A model generated the notes under the pieces. It saw only the letters and a program-made list of their open reading frames with translations. It was not told the DNA's origin and searched no databases. This document shows positions 21,849 to 32,871 of a stretch of DNA of 64,000 bases, in pieces. The position numbers and the translations under genes are program-made. Source of the stretch: Desertivirga xinjiangensis (lineage in GTDB: Bacteria; Bacteroidota; Bacteroidia; Sphingobacteriales; Sphingobacteriaceae); assembly GCF_024436435.1 (NCBI RefSeq), contig NZ_JAFMZP010000003.1, positions 620,001 through 684,000 of the forward strand, read 5' to 3'. Within the stretch, counting starts at the first letter, position 1; each line of letters begins with the position of its first letter.

Positions 21849-21950
21849 TGATAATGCCCCATTCATAGAAAAAATCAGATATGCGGGTGAAATCATGTTC
21901 ATCTTAACCAAAAGATGTTATTTTTACCGGCTGTCAACTCAAATTGATTT

Positions 21951-24221
21951 ATGTCGAAATTGAACAGAAAGCAGGATGCTCTGGATTATCACTCAAAAGG
22001 CCGTCCTGGAAAGATTGAGGTCATTCCTACCAAACCCACCCATTCTCAAAGAGATCTAACATTAGCTTACTCCCCAGGTGTTGCTGAACCATGTTTGCAG
22101 ATTGCAGAAAATGTAGATGATGTTTATAAATACACAGCGAAAGGCAATCTGGTAGCTGTAATCAGTAATGGAACCGCAGTTCTTGGATTGGGCGACATCG
22201 GTCCTGAAGCAGGAAAGCCTGTGATGGAAGGAAAGGGCTTACTCTTCAAAATATTTGCAGACATAGATGTATTTGATCTGGAGCTAAACACCAAGAACGT
22301 TGATGAATTTGTGCAGATAGTAAAAGCACTCGAACCTACCTTCGGCGGAATTAACCTGGAGGATATAAAAGCTCCCGAGTGTTTTGAAATAGAGCGCCGT
22401 TTAAAGGAAGAAATGAATATTCCGGTAATGCACGATGATCAGCATGGAACAGCCATCATCTCCTCGGCGGCCCTCATAAACGCATGCGAATTACAAAAAA
22501 AGAAGCTGGACAAAGTTAAAATAGTGGTAAACGGCGCTGGTGCTGCGGCAATTTCCTGCTCACGCCTGTATGTGAGTGTAGGTGCAAAAAAGGAAAATAT
22601 CGTGATGCTAGACCGGTCTGGCGTTATTCGTAAAGACCGGCATAACCTCGATGCAACTAAAGCGGAGTTTGCCACTGATCGCCAAATAAGTACACTTGAA
22701 GAGGCCATTAAAGATGCCGATGTTTTTATAGGGTTGTCTACATCCGACGTGCTTACAGCCGATATGCTAAAAACGATGGCCAAGAATCCTATTGTTTTTG
22801 CTATGGCTAACCCAAACCCAGAGGTTGCCTACGACGTTGCAGTGGCTGCCAGGAAAGATATTATCATGGCTACCGGCCGTTCTGACTATCCCAACCAGGT
22901 AAATAACGTGCTTGGATTCCCTTATATATTCCGGGGAGCAATGGATGTACGCGCCACTACCATCAACGAGGAAATGAAAATTGCTGCGGTGAAAGCCATC
23001 GCAGATATGGCAAAAAAGCCGGTGCCAGAGTCAGTTAACCTTGCCTATAACATTCAGAACCTAAAGTACGGAAAAGATTATATCATTCCGAAGCCGATGG
23101 ATCCACGTTTAATTACTTCTGTATCACCTGCCGTCGCAAAAGCAGCGATAGAATCTGGGGTAGCCCGTAAGATAATAACAGACTGGGATGCTTATGCAGA
23201 TGGCCTGGGCCGCAGGCTGAGTAAAGAAGATGCATTACTACGGACCATCAGCAGTAAGGCGAAATCTCTACCCCAAAGGGTCCTGTTTGCAGAAGCAGAT
23301 AATTACAAGATATTGAAAGCCGCACAGATCGTTAAAGACGAGGGTATTGCTACGCCCATACTCCTTGGCAACAAAGAAGCGGTAAGGAAAATTATTATAG
23401 ACAATGCCCTTGATCTTGATGGCGTAAAAATTATTGATCCGGCTGAAGAAAAGGAAAAAATTCAGCAATACGCCGAGTTTCTATATAAAAAGAGGCAGCG
23501 CCGGGGCATCAATCTTCCTCAGGCCGAAAAGCTTGTAAAAGACCGCAACTATTTTGGCTCCTGTATGGTAGAGTTTGGAGAGGCTGATGTACTGATCTCC
23601 GGACTGACTAAGGACTACGCAACTACAGTAAGACCTGCACTTCAAATCATTGGAACTGAGCAGGGAATATCAAGGGTGGCAGGAATGTATATGATGCTAA
23701 CAAAGAAAGGCCCTGTCTTTTTTGGCGACACAACCATAAACAAAAACCCTACTGTTGAAGAGCTTGTCGATATTACGGTTTTACTTGACCGGTCGGTGCG
23801 CAAGTTCAATGTAGACCCGCGGATCGCTATTCTTTCGTATTCCAACTTCGGAACGGTGGAAGGAGAGGTTCCTGAGAAGACACGATTAGCGGTGAGTTTA
23901 CTTCACGAAAAATTTCCGGAGATTACTGTAGACGGCGAAATGCAGGGGAACTTTGCTATAAATCCTAAGCTCCTTAAAAATAACTTTCCGTTCAGTCGCC
24001 TGGTTGGAGAGCCTGCTAATACGCTGGTGTTTCCTAACCTCGAGTCTGGAAACATCGCGTACAAACTTTTGCAGGAACTAGGAGAAGCTGAAGCTGTTGG
24101 CCCGATACTGCTCGGACTGAATAAGGCCGTACATATCTTGCAGATGGATAGCTCCGTGCGTGAAATAGTGAATATGACAACTATAGCTGTAGTCGATGCT
24201 CAATCCAAACAAGGTTCTTAA
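21951..24221 (+). CDS. maeB: NADP-dependent malic enzyme with phosphotransacetylase domain
   Basis: 756 residues, the size of MaeB-type fusions. The N-terminal about 425 residues are malic enzyme, with YSPGVAEPC, the metal-binding [26 protein letters not shown] and the dinucleotide fold [14 protein letters not shown]. The C-terminal about 325 residues are phosphate acetyl/butyryltransferase-like ([17 protein letters not shown] to [27 protein letters not shown], in parts); in known MaeB enzymes this domain is regulatory and binds acetyl-CoA rather than catalysing transfer. The enzyme decarboxylates malate to pyruvate and makes NADPH. It stands alone. A tandem 10-base repeat (AGTAACAACT twice) follows the stop at 24222-24241. 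Confidence 0.95.
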   Translation: MSKLNRKQDALDYHSKGRPGKIEVIPTKPTHSQRDLTLAYSPGVAEPCLQIAENVDDVYKYTAKGNLVAVISNGTAVLGLGDIGPEAGKPVMEGKGLLFKIFADIDVFDLELNTKNVDEFVQIVKALEPTFGGINLEDIKAPECFEIERRLKEEMNIPVMHDDQHGTAIISSAALINACELQKKKLDKVKIVVNGAGAAAISCSRLYVSVGAKKENIVMLDRSGVIRKDRHNLDATKAEFATDRQISTLEEAIKDADVFIGLSTSDVLTADMLKTMAKNPIVFAMANPNPEVAYDVAVAARKDIIMATGRSDYPNQVNNVLGFPYIFRGAMDVRATTINEEMKIAAVKAIADMAKKPVPESVNLAYNIQNLKYGKDYIIPKPMDPRLITSVSPAVAKAAIESGVARKIITDWDAYADGLGRRLSKEDALLRTISSKAKSLPQRVLFAEADNYKILKAAQIVKDEGIATPILLGNKEAVRKIIIDNALDLDGVKIIDPAEEKEKIQQYAEFLYKKRQRRGINLPQAEKLVKDRNYFGSCMVEFGEADVLISGLTKDYATTVRPALQIIGTEQGISRVAGMYMMLTKKGPVFFGDTTINKNPTVEELVDITVLLDRSVRKFNVDPRIAILSYSNFGTVEGEVPEKTRLAVSLLHEKFPEITVDGEMQGNFAINPKLLKNNFPFSRLVGEPANTLVFPNLESGNIAYKLLQELGEAEAVGPILLGLNKAVHILQMDSSVREIVNMTTIAVVDAQSKQGS

Positions 24222-24413
24222 AGTAACAACTAGTAACAACTATAGATTAGCTAATGCCCCGTTCTGACGGCGTTTTTTAATATATTTTTTTTGAAACTGG
24301 CACAGGTGTAATTCCGTAGCAGAGTGTGACTTAGAGGGTTAGGTTTGCGATGTGATAAACTTCATCTATGAATTACCTTTTATTTTGCATTTTTGCTCTT
24401 GATTAAATAAAGA

Positions 24414-24998
24414 ATGTACGAGTATATTGATGGAAAGCTGGTGTTCAAATGCCCGGCTTATGTTATAATAGAAGTTGGGGGAATAGGCTATCATATTAAT
24501 ATTTCGCTTAACACCTATTCAAAGCTACCTGGCCAGGAACGGTGTAAATTATATACCTGGCTGCATGTTAAAGAGGATGCACACACACTTTACGGCTTTA
24601 TAGACGAGGGGGAAAGACGCTTATTTCTGCATTTAATTTCGGTATCAGGCATAGGAGCGGGAACCGGCCGGATGATCCTGTCGTCCATTACACCGGAAGA
24701 AATACAGGTGGCGATTGTAAAGGGAGATGTTCCTCTTATTCAGAAGATCAAGGGAATCGGCCCAAAATCGGCGCAGCGTATTGTTCTTGAGCTCCAGGAT
24801 AAGCTTAAAAAAGAAGGTTTGGAAACGCTTACATCTCTTCCGCAGTTCAACACGGCCAAAGAAGAGGCCTTATCCGCTCTTGTAATGCTTGGTTTTGCTA
24901 AGAATGTGGCAGATAAGGCCATTGAAAATGTTCTGATACGCGAGACCGGAACGTTAACTGTTGAGCAATTAATAAAAAGTGCTTTAAAAAGCTTATAA
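24414..24998 (+). CDS. ruvA: Holliday junction DNA helicase subunit RuvA
   Basis: 194 residues. An N-terminal OB domain (about 1-63, starting MYEYIDGKLVFK) is followed by tandem helix-hairpin-helix motifs (LHLISVSGIGAGTGRMIL and LIQKIKGIGPKSAQRIVLEL) that contact junction DNA, a flexible linker, and a C-terminal three-helix domain (EEALSALVMLGFAKNVADKAI) that binds RuvB. RuvA recognises Holliday junctions for branch migration. ruvB and ruvC are not in the window. It lies 41 bases before sprA, as often seen in Bacteroidota. Confidence 0.97.
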   Translation: MYEYIDGKLVFKCPAYVIIEVGGIGYHINISLNTYSKLPGQERCKLYTWLHVKEDAHTLYGFIDEGERRLFLHLISVSGIGAGTGRMILSSITPEEIQVAIVKGDVPLIQKIKGIGPKSAQRIVLELQDKLKKEGLETLTSLPQFNTAKEEALSALVMLGFAKNVADKAIENVLIRETGTLTVEQLIKSALKSL

Positions 24999-25039
24999 TT
25001 ACGTTCCAAAATAATGTAATTTTCAAATACATTTGGGTT

Positions 25040-28000
25040 TTGAGAAAGATTTCTACCTTTTCTTTTCTGGTTTTGTGCATTGGCTGCCTGATTTTCATGC
25101 AAAGGCAAGGTATTGCTCAAACAACAGGTACCGCTGCTGATAGCTTGAAGCTTCGATATCCTTTTAGTGATTCAAAAATCCTGGAACTGAATCCCAAACC
25201 TGGATTTTATTTACCTAATCCTTCTAATATTCAGCGCAGTGTTGAATTTGATGCCGTTAACAAACGGTATGTTATCCGGGAGAAGATAGGTGAGCGTTTG
25301 TACAAAGCACCGCAATATCTTTCCATTGAAGAATATCAACGGTACGAAAATGAACTGATAAAACGTAATTACTGGAAAGAACTCTCTGAAGCGCCAATAA
25401 AGGAGGCCCGTACTCCAGGCTTTATACCTAGCGTCAAAATTAACAGTAAGTCGTTCGAACGCATCTTCGGAGGTAATTCTATAGATATCCGGCCCCAGGG
25501 TTCGGCAGAGCTAACCCTGGCGGGGCGCTTGAATAAGACTGAAAATCCCCTGTTCAATGAACGTCAAAGGAGGCAGGGAAACTTCGACTTTGATCAGCGC
25601 ATTCAGATGAATGTAATGGGACAAATCGGTACCAAGCTAAGGATTTCCACGAATTACAATACAGAAGCACAATTTGATTTCGAGAATCAGATGAAGATCG
25701 ATTACACGGGTAAGCCGGATGAAATTGTTCAGAAGGTTGAGGCTGGTAACGTAAATCTTCCCTTAAGCTCTACCCTAATTACCGGGAGCCAGGCTCTTTT
25801 TGGTATCAAAACTCAATTGCAGTTTGGTAAGTTAAATGTAACCAGTGTATTCTCACAGCAGAAATCTCAGCAAAAAGAAATAACTATATCCAATGGTTCT
25901 CAGCAAAATGACTTCCGTATTTCGGGTGATAGTTATGAAGCCAATAAACACTACTTTCTTGCTCATTACTTCAGAGACAGATATAATGATGCCCTCCGGA
26001 ATAGACCTATTATTTCATCTAATTATAACATAACAAAAATTGAAGTCTGGGTAACTAATCGAAATAACAGTACCACAGATTCCCGGGATATTATTGGTTT
26101 GATAGACCTGGGTGAGCGCGATTCTATTGTGAATGACAATCTTCTGGTTGGAAATAGCCCTGTTCCGGCAGCAGGTCCTGTCGGTGATCCTGTTTTAGGC
26201 CCCCGGCAGTCCAACAACCTCTTGCCTTTACTAGAGGCTAATCCAAACAACAGAAAAACCAATTCTAACGACCTGAATGCCTTTTTTGCTGGTCAGAACG
26301 GGAATAATAATTTTTCGAAATTAACCTACGCCCGCCGTTTAACCGACAGGGAATTTACTTTAAATGCCCGTTTAGGATATATTTCATTAAATACTTCATT
26401 GAACGCTGATGAAGTGCTGGCTGTTGCTTACCGTTACAATTACAATGGGGAAGAATATCAGGTTGGTGAGTTTTCTACCGATGTTCCTGTCAACAATGAA
26501 GATCCAACGGCATTGTATGTGAAACTTTTAAAAAGTGAAACACTTAAAACCAGTTTACCCACCTGGCACCTGATGATGAAGAACATTTATTCATTGGGAG
26601 CATATCAGGTAAGCCGTAACGGTTTCAATTTAAATGTATTTCGCTTAGACGAATCAAGCGGTGTAGAAAAGCCGATTGTTACTGAAGGGGCCAATACCAG
26701 CGGAAAACTTTGGCTTCAGATCACTGGATTGGACACGCTTAACCAGGTGGGCGATCGCCGGTCGGACGGGGCGTTCGACTTTGTAGAAGGGGTAACCATC
26801 GACGCACTGAATGGCCGGGTAACCTTCCCTGTCCTTGAACCCTTTGGTCGTAATCTTGAAAACCAGTTTGTGGAGCCTGATTTGCGCAACAAGTACGTCT
26901 TCAAAGAACTATATAATTACACTAAAGCGGATGCTCAGCAGCTTTTTACGAATAAAAACCGCTATATAATTAAGGGTACTTTCCAGTCGGAGGTGAGCTC
27001 TGAGTTTCAACTGAATGCTATAAACATACCTCCCGGTTCTGTACAGGTAATTGCAGGGACTTTACCATTGCAGGAAGGCGTAGATTTTACGGTGGATTAC
27101 AATAGTGGGAGGGTAAAGATCCTTAACCAGGCATTATTAAATTCCGGCCAGCAGATACGCATTAAGCAGGAGAGCAATGAACTTTTCGGATTGCAGCAGC
27201 GGTCTTTATTTGGATCGAGGTTCGATTACCGGGTTAACCATAAGTTGAACCTGGGAGCTACTATTATGAACCTCACAGAGAAGCCACTGACTGCCAAAGT
27301 GAATATTGGTGAGGAAGCTATCTCGAATACGATCTGGGGCTTAGATGCCAATTACAGTTCTGACTCACGCTGGCTAACCCGGATGGTGGATAAAATCCCG
27401 CTTATCAACACCAAAGAAGTTTCCACTATTACTTTCTCCGGCGAATATGCTAACATGATCCCGGGACATCCGAAAGCTCTGAATTTTGCGGGCAGTAAAA
27501 ATGGAACCAGTTACCTGGATGATTTTGAAGGTAGCCGTTCTATCATTGATATAAAGAATTTTGCTGGCTGGCAGATTTCAGGGACACCGCTTAATACATC
27601 ACTTAACGGGAACAGGTTTTCTGAAGCCACGTTAGTAAATGATCTTGAATATGGCGGGAACAGGGCTCGTTTAGCTTTTTACAATATTGACCCTATATTT
27701 TTTAATACCAACGCACTTACTCCGGATAACATCCGCCGGAACCCGAATGCCCGCTCAAATCACTATACCCGGGAGATCTTAGAGCAGGAAGTTTTTCCGT
27801 TTAAACAGTCGGCAACAGGTCAGCAATTAACACTTCCTACTTTTGATCTTGCTTATTATCCAAGCTTACGTGGTCCTTACAACTATACCGCTACTGGTTT
27901 AAACCCTGACGGAACATTAAATAATCCCAAAAGCCGCTGGGGAGGTATATTCCGGCGCCTGGAAACCAATGATTTCGAAGCTCTGAATATAGAGTTTATC

Positions 28001-31000
28001 GAAATGTGGGTGATGGATCCCTTTATTTATAAACCTAATCATGAGGGAGGAGATCTTTATTTCAATCTTGGTAATATTTCTGAGGATATTCTTAAAGATG
28101 GTAAGAAGTCGCTGGAAAACGGTTTGCCTGCCGATGGGGATATAAGTAAAGTGAACACTACCGTATGGGGAAGAGTGCCAAAACTGCAGCCGGTGATCCA
28201 GGCCTTTGACAATAACCCTTCTGCGAGGCAGTTTCAAGATGTTGGTTTGGACGGATTGACCAGTAACGACGAGCGTCAGTTCTTTGCCGATAGAGTAAAC
28301 CAGATCAAAGGTCAGCTCAATGCACAGGCCGCTGCAGCGTTTGATGCGGATCCATCGTCAGATGATTTTCAATATTACCGAGGCGGAAATCTGGATGCAC
28401 AGGACGCTGGTATATTAAAACGTTACGAACGTTATAACGGTACTGAAGGAAACTCGAAAACTACCGAGCAATCACAATCAGAAACGGGCATTGATAATAC
28501 AGCCTCTACATCCCTGCCGGATGGAGAAGACGTAAATCGCGATAACACTTCCACTTCTACCGACGAGTATTTCGAGTATAAAGTTTCCATCCGGCCTGGC
28601 AGTATGGTGGTTGGACAAAATTATATTACAGATAAAGTGACCTCTACGGTTAAAATGCCTAACGGTTCGTCTCAACAGGTGTCCTGGTACCAGTTTAAAA
28701 TCCCTATTGCTCAGGGTCAAAAGGTAGGTGATATCCAGGATTTTAAATCAATTCGATTTATACGGGCTTACTTGACCGACTTTGCAGATACCACAATTTT
28801 AAGGATGGGCAGATTGCAGCTGGTTCGTGGCGAATGGCGAAGATATAATGCCGAAAATAATTCGGCCAAGGTTCTTGCTGAGCCGGGCTTACCTCCGGTA
28901 GTGGATCCTAACGAAACACTTGATGTAACTACAGTTAACATCGAGGAGAATGGAAAACGTACCCCAATTCCTTATGTGGTACCTCCTGGTGTAGAACGCG
29001 AACGCGATTACGGAAACTTCCGGGGCGAAACTCAGCAGAACGAGCAGGCACTTGCCGTGAACGTGAAAGACCTGCGTGATGGTTATGCGCGTGCTGCTTT
29101 CCGTACCACGTACAACGATTTCCGCTCGTATAAAAAGATGGAGATGTTTATCCATGCCGAAGGCGAGAACCTCAGGGATAACGAAGTAAATGCCTTTGTC
29201 AGGATCGGTTCGGATAACCAGGAAAATTATTATGAGTATGAACGGCCGTTGAAGGTAACACTTCCGGGCACCCGCGATCCTTATGCCATCTGGCCTGAAG
29301 CGAACAGTATTGAAATTGAGCTGGCCAAATTCCAGGAAGCGAAAGCCGCCCGTAATAATGAACAATGGCCGACTAATGTGCCATATATCTACACCGATGG
29401 GGTAAGCCGGATCACTGTAATGGGACAACCTGATATGAGCAAGGTTCGGGTATATATGCTTGGCGTTCGCAACCCTTTGCGAAACGATGCTAATCCTGGC
29501 GATGACGATGGCCTCGCAAAGTCAGCCCAGGTTTGGTTCAATGAGCTGCGGCTTACTGATTTCGATGAAAGAGGTGGCTGGGCCGCCACCGCCCGCCTGA
29601 ATGCAAAACTTGCCGACTTTGGAGACGTAACAATATCCGGAAGCAGAAGCACGATAGGTTTCGGTTCGATAGATAAACGGGTGAGTGAGCGGAACAGAAG
29701 TGATAATAACTTCTTCGACCTGGCGACGAGCTTTGAATTAGGTAAGTTCTTCCCGGAAAGTGTCGGACTTAAAATACCTTTATTCTTCAACCTATCATCG
29801 CAGTTAAGTACTCCTCAGTATGATCCACGCTTCCAGGATATAGAACTTGAAAATGCGTTGAAGGGACTCAACAGAAGCGAGCGCAAGGCTATCGGGCGTA
29901 TTGTTAACGACTATACTTCCAGAAGAGGCTTAAGCTTTACAAATGTCAGAAAGATTAAAACTAACCCCGACAGCAAAAGTCGTTTGTGGGATATAGAAAA
30001 CTGGAGTGTGTCGTACGCCTTCACCAAATACTATCACCGCGATTATATCAATGAACTGGCATTACAGAAAACATACCGGGGCGGCTTAGCTTATAATTTT
30101 GCAGGTCAGCCTAAAACATATTCGCCTTTCGAGAAGCTGATCAAATCAAACACACTGGCTTTATTGCGTGATTTTAATTTCAGTTTGTTGCCATCCTCTC
30201 TGAATTTCAGGGTTGATCTTGACAGGCAGTATTCAGAAAATATACTTCGTGATATTGGTGATGATCAAAGCAGCATCCCCTTAGGCTTGCGGACAAACTT
30301 CAATAAAAATTTTCTGATGAACCGCATTTATGGAGTTACCTGGAATTTGACCCGTTCACTGCAGATGGATTTCAACGCCACAAATTATTCGGTTATTGAT
30401 GAGCCTTACGGAAGGATTGACGGCCGCGCCAGAGATTCTATATGGTCAAACCTGAAACGTTTAGGCCGCACTACTGACTACAATCATACACTGAACCTAA
30501 ATTACACAGTGCCTGTCAACAAGATCCCCGGTTTACGCTGGACGAGTTTGGTGGCCCGTTACGGAACAAACTTTAACTGGAGAACAGAACCTTTGGTAAC
30601 CTTGCGTGATCCGGAGATCGACTTTGGGAATGCCATCCAAAACTCAAGGACCATTCAGGTTAACCCGACATTAAACTTCGTATCCTTGTATAATAAGGTA
30701 GGATTCATCAGGAAATCAAATACTGCAGACGCTGCTGCTGCCAGGAAATTCCTGGTTAACGTATTAACCTCTGTAAAAAATATTACAGGAGCTTATACCA
30801 GGACAGAAGGAACTTTCCTTCCGGGATATAAGCCTACGACTAATATCCTGGGATATAATTTCGATTCGGACGCTCCGGGATGGGACTTCCTGTTCGGTAG
30901 TCAGCACGACATCAGGAACCGGGCTGTGAGAAATAACTGGATCACGAAAGATGAGTTGCAAAACCAGCTGTATGTAACTACTAACAGAGAGGATATCAAT

Positions 31001-32107
31001 CTGAGAGGTACTATAGAACCATTTAAAGATCTAAGGATTGAACTGACCGCATTAAAGAGCCAGAGCTTCAATTACTCAACTACCTTTAAGTACCAGGAGG
31101 CTACTGAAAATAATGCCGCTGGCTTTGTTAATCAAAGCCCGATCACTTCTGGTGATTTTAGCATATCATTTTTCTCACTGAAAACGGCATTTGCAAAGGA
31201 TGAAGTAAATGGAACTTCCAAATTGTTCCGCCAGTTCGAACAGAACCGCCAGGTGATCTCCCGCAGATTGGGGGGCTTAAATCCTAATCCAGGAGGTCAG
31301 TCCCCCGGGTATTCGGATGGTTACGGCGCAGCTTCTCAGGATGTACTGGTAGCTTCATTTATGGCAGCTTACACTGGGAAGGATGCAGAAAAAGTAAGCT
31401 TGAGCCGTTTTCCTAAAATCCCGGTTCCAAACTGGCGGATCACTTATAACGGGCTTACCAAATATAAGTTTTTTAGTGACTTATTTGCTTCCTTCGATCT
31501 TAGCCATACCTATCGTTCCACCTATAGTGTAAACGGTTTTAACTCGCTGGCACGTTATGCTGAATTAAACGGGTTCTCTTCTCAGGTGGATGCTAATGGC
31601 AACTTCCTGCCTTTCTACCAGTTTTCGCAGGTAACCCTGGCAGAGCAGTTCGTTCCCTTACTCGGCGTAGACTTCAGGCTGAAAAATAACATGAGCATCA
31701 ACTTCGAGTACCGTAAATCAAGGGCCCTTAGCTTAAGCTTATCTAATAGTCAGCTGGCACAGCAACGAGATGATGGTATCATATTTGGTTTCGGTTACCG
31801 TACAAATAACTTACGTCTGCCATTTGGCCTTGGCGGTGGTCGGAAGTTAAACAATGATGTCAATTTTAGAATGGATTTTGCCATCAACGACCGTAAGACG
31901 ACCATCTTCAGGGCTGATGTTGATGATGCAGAGGTTTCATCCGGAGCTAAGAATATAACTGTACGGCCTACCATTGACTATGTGTTGAATCAGCGCTTTA
32001 ACCTGCGCCTGTACTATGATGGAAATATAACTAAGCCTTATACTTCACAAACATTTAATACCTCATTCAGCAACTTTGGCGTCAGTTTAAGGTTTACCTT
32101 GCAGTAG
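25040..32107 (+). CDS. sprA: Type IX secretion translocon protein SprA (Sov)
   Basis: 2355 residues from a TTG start that gives a complete signal peptide (about 1-26, ending GIAQ); the first internal ATG, at residue 20, would destroy it. SprA forms the very large outer-membrane beta-barrel through which type IX substrates leave the cell, and it is needed for gliding motility in motile relatives. Two SprA N-terminal-type domains are recognisable (the first near residues 50-450, a second around 1030-1400), with many amphipathic strands and a C-terminal region ending in an aromatic-rich strand (FSNFGVSLRFTL). Length fits the family. ruvA lies just upstream. Other T9SS genes (gldK-N, porV, sprE) are not in the window. 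Confidence 0.95.
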   Translation: MRKISTFSFLVLCIGCLIFMQRQGIAQTTGTAADSLKLRYPFSDSKILELNPKPGFYLPNPSNIQRSVEFDAVNKRYVIREKIGERLYKAPQYLSIEEYQRYENELIKRNYWKELSEAPIKEARTPGFIPSVKINSKSFERIFGGNSIDIRPQGSAELTLAGRLNKTENPLFNERQRRQGNFDFDQRIQMNVMGQIGTKLRISTNYNTEAQFDFENQMKIDYTGKPDEIVQKVEAGNVNLPLSSTLITGSQALFGIKTQLQFGKLNVTSVFSQQKSQQKEITISNGSQQNDFRISGDSYEANKHYFLAHYFRDRYNDALRNRPIISSNYNITKIEVWVTNRNNSTTDSRDIIGLIDLGERDSIVNDNLLVGNSPVPAAGPVGDPVLGPRQSNNLLPLLEANPNNRKTNSNDLNAFFAGQNGNNNFSKLTYARRLTDREFTLNARLGYISLNTSLNADEVLAVAYRYNYNGEEYQVGEFSTDVPVNNEDPTALYVKLLKSETLKTSLPTWHLMMKNIYSLGAYQVSRNGFNLNVFRLDESSGVEKPIVTEGANTSGKLWLQITGLDTLNQVGDRRSDGAFDFVEGVTIDALNGRVTFPVLEPFGRNLENQFVEPDLRNKYVFKELYNYTKADAQQLFTNKNRYIIKGTFQSEVSSEFQLNAINIPPGSVQVIAGTLPLQEGVDFTVDYNSGRVKILNQALLNSGQQIRIKQESNELFGLQQRSLFGSRFDYRVNHKLNLGATIMNLTEKPLTAKVNIGEEAISNTIWGLDANYSSDSRWLTRMVDKIPLINTKEVSTITFSGEYANMIPGHPKALNFAGSKNGTSYLDDFEGSRSIIDIKNFAGWQISGTPLNTSLNGNRFSEATLVNDLEYGGNRARLAFYNIDPIFFNTNALTPDNIRRNPNARSNHYTREILEQEVFPFKQSATGQQLTLPTFDLAYYPSLRGPYNYTATGLNPDGTLNNPKSRWGGIFRRLETNDFEALNIEFIEMWVMDPFIYKPNHEGGDLYFNLGNISEDILKDGKKSLENGLPADGDISKVNTTVWGRVPKLQPVIQAFDNNPSARQFQDVGLDGLTSNDERQFFADRVNQIKGQLNAQAAAAFDADPSSDDFQYYRGGNLDAQDAGILKRYERYNGTEGNSKTTEQSQSETGIDNTASTSLPDGEDVNRDNTSTSTDEYFEYKVSIRPGSMVVGQNYITDKVTSTVKMPNGSSQQVSWYQFKIPIAQGQKVGDIQDFKSIRFIRAYLTDFADTTILRMGRLQLVRGEWRRYNAENNSAKVLAEPGLPPVVDPNETLDVTTVNIEENGKRTPIPYVVPPGVERERDYGNFRGETQQNEQALAVNVKDLRDGYARAAFRTTYNDFRSYKKMEMFIHAEGENLRDNEVNAFVRIGSDNQENYYEYERPLKVTLPGTRDPYAIWPEANSIEIELAKFQEAKAARNNEQWPTNVPYIYTDGVSRITVMGQPDMSKVRVYMLGVRNPLRNDANPGDDDGLAKSAQVWFNELRLTDFDERGGWAATARLNAKLADFGDVTISGSRSTIGFGSIDKRVSERNRSDNNFFDLATSFELGKFFPESVGLKIPLFFNLSSQLSTPQYDPRFQDIELENALKGLNRSERKAIGRIVNDYTSRRGLSFTNVRKIKTNPDSKSRLWDIENWSVSYAFTKYYHRDYINELALQKTYRGGLAYNFAGQPKTYSPFEKLIKSNTLALLRDFNFSLLPSSLNFRVDLDRQYSENILRDIGDDQSSIPLGLRTNFNKNFLMNRIYGVTWNLTRSLQMDFNATNYSVIDEPYGRIDGRARDSIWSNLKRLGRTTDYNHTLNLNYTVPVNKIPGLRWTSLVARYGTNFNWRTEPLVTLRDPEIDFGNAIQNSRTIQVNPTLNFVSLYNKVGFIRKSNTADAAAARKFLVNVLTSVKNITGAYTRTEGTFLPGYKPTTNILGYNFDSDAPGWDFLFGSQHDIRNRAVRNNWITKDELQNQLYVTTNREDINLRGTIEPFKDLRIELTALKSQSFNYSTTFKYQEATENNAAGFVNQSPITSGDFSISFFSLKTAFAKDEVNGTSKLFRQFEQNRQVISRRLGGLNPNPGGQSPGYSDGYGAASQDVLVASFMAAYTGKDAEKVSLSRFPKIPVPNWRITYNGLTKYKFFSDLFASFDLSHTYRSTYSVNGFNSLARYAELNGFSSQVDANGNFLPFYQFSQVTLAEQFVPLLGVDFRLKNNMSINFEYRKSRALSLSLSNSQLAQQRDDGIIFGFGYRTNNLRLPFGLGGGRKLNNDVNFRMDFAINDRKTTIFRADVDDAEVSSGAKNITVRPTIDYVLNQRFNLRLYYDGNITKPYTSQTFNTSFSNFGVSLRFTLQ

Positions 32108-32170
32108 ATGGCCGTTTGGCTAAGCACACGCGGCACGCGTGCGCTCAATGTCGTTAAGTGAAGCTTTTGT

Positions 32171-32333
32171 CTGTCCTTAGGCGTTCCGGAGGAGCTCTAA
32201 GGATTCACTAATACAAGGAGTCTCGGACTCCGTTAAAGCGCTATACAAAACGCCTGAAGAGTCGGAGACTCTTTTTTATGGGATAATCCTTAGTCCCTGG
32301 CGCGCTTAAGCCCCGACTACAGACTAAGGACAG
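32171..32333. repeat. 163-bp segment with 10-bp terminal inverted repeats
   Basis: CTGTCCTTAG at 32171-32180 is the exact reverse complement of CTAAGGACAG at 32324-32333. Inside, TCCTTAGTC at 32287-32295 and GACTAAGGA at 32322-32330 form another perfect pair, and CTAAGGA recurs at 32197-32203. The layout resembles a small non-autonomous element or a composite of REP-like palindromes. Confidence 0.45.
32218..32277 (+). terminator. Stem-loop with T run downstream of sprA
   Basis: Arms of 13 bases at 32218-32230 and 32259-32271 pair at 12 of 13 positions (GAGTCTC and GAGAC cores) and are followed by six T residues. It could terminate the sprA transcript about 110 bases after the stop. It also lies inside the 163-bp repeat unit. 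Confidence 0.55.
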
Positions 32334-32359
32334 CGCCGGCATAGAAGACCAGCCTAAGC

Positions 32360-32408
32360 GAACTATGCATAGGAGGCGTGCCTCAGCAAGAGGTCCTGAA
32401 ACAAGTTC
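32360..32408. repeat. Decayed partial copy of the intergenic palindromic repeat
   Basis: About 49 bases align with the right half of the complete copies at 33614-33700, including an unbroken match AGAGGTCCTGAAACAAGTTC. The left hairpin and the outer arm are missing or degraded. Confidence 0.6.
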
Positions 32409-32443
32409 GCTTGAAAACTTTAACAGACTTTAACCTGTACTAA

Positions 32444-32474
32444 TTTGTATTTGTACACTTATAAAGTATTTTTG
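32444..32474 (+). promoter_or_regulatory. Bacteroidota primary promoter of gcvH
   Basis: TTTG at 32444-32447, a 19-base spacer, and TATTTTTG at 32467-32474 match the consensus TTTG-N19-21-TAnnTTTG in full. Transcription should start near 32480, about 10 bases before the gcvH ATG. Confidence 0.7.
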
Positions 32475-32490
32475 AAAAAAATTAATAAAA

Positions 32491-32871
32491 ATGAATTTTC
32501 CAGCTGAATTAAAATACACCAAAGACCATGAGTGGATCCGTATCGAGGGAAGCGAAGCTATTGTTGGCATAACCGACTTCGCTCAGCGCGAATTAGGCGA
32601 TATCGTTTATATCGATATTAATACTCAGGGGCAGGAAGTAGCTCAAAATGAAATCTTTGGTACGGTTGAGGCTGTCAAAACAGTGTCAGATTTATTTATC
32701 CCGGTAACAGGAACTATCCTTGAGATTAATCCGCTGCTAGATAGCCAGCCTGAATTGGTAAATCAGGATCCTTATGGAGATGGCTGGTTAGTAAAGATCA
32801 CCCTAAGTTCTGAAACAGAAGCTGCAGACCTCCTTTCTGCTGAGGACTACAAATCACTAATAGGCGTTTAA
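32491..32871 (+). CDS. gcvH: Glycine cleavage system H protein
   Basis: 126 residues, full length. The lipoyl lysine is K63 in the motif [11 protein letters not shown]. The lipoyl arm carries the aminomethyl group between the P, T and L proteins when glycine is broken down to CO2, ammonia and methylene-tetrahydrofolate; the H protein can also take part in lipoate relay. gcvP and gcvT are not in the window, as is common in Bacteroidota where these genes are scattered. Its stop overlaps the next ATG by one base, coupling it to a VanZ-like protein. Confidence 0.97.
   Translation: MNFPAELKYTKDHEWIRIEGSEAIVGITDFAQRELGDIVYIDINTQGQEVAQNEIFGTVEAVKTVSDLFIPVTGTILEINPLLDSQPELVNQDPYGDGWLVKITLSSETEAADLLSAEDYKSLIGV

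Larger units (their letters stand above)
32108..32490 (+). other. Palindrome-rich intergenic region between sprA and gcvH
   Basis: No gene is seen. The space holds a hairpin of CACGCG / CGCGTG character near 32129-32149, a 163-bp unit bounded by 10-bp inverted repeats, a terminator-like stem-loop inside it, a decayed copy of the intergenic repeat described at 33.4 kb, and the gcvH promoter at its right end. Confidence 0.6.

Noticed and set aside
25028-25035. TACATTTG as a promoter -7 box for sprA
   Set aside because: It ends 5 bases before the start codon and lacks a TTTG at the right spacing; sprA may instead be read from the ruvA transcript.
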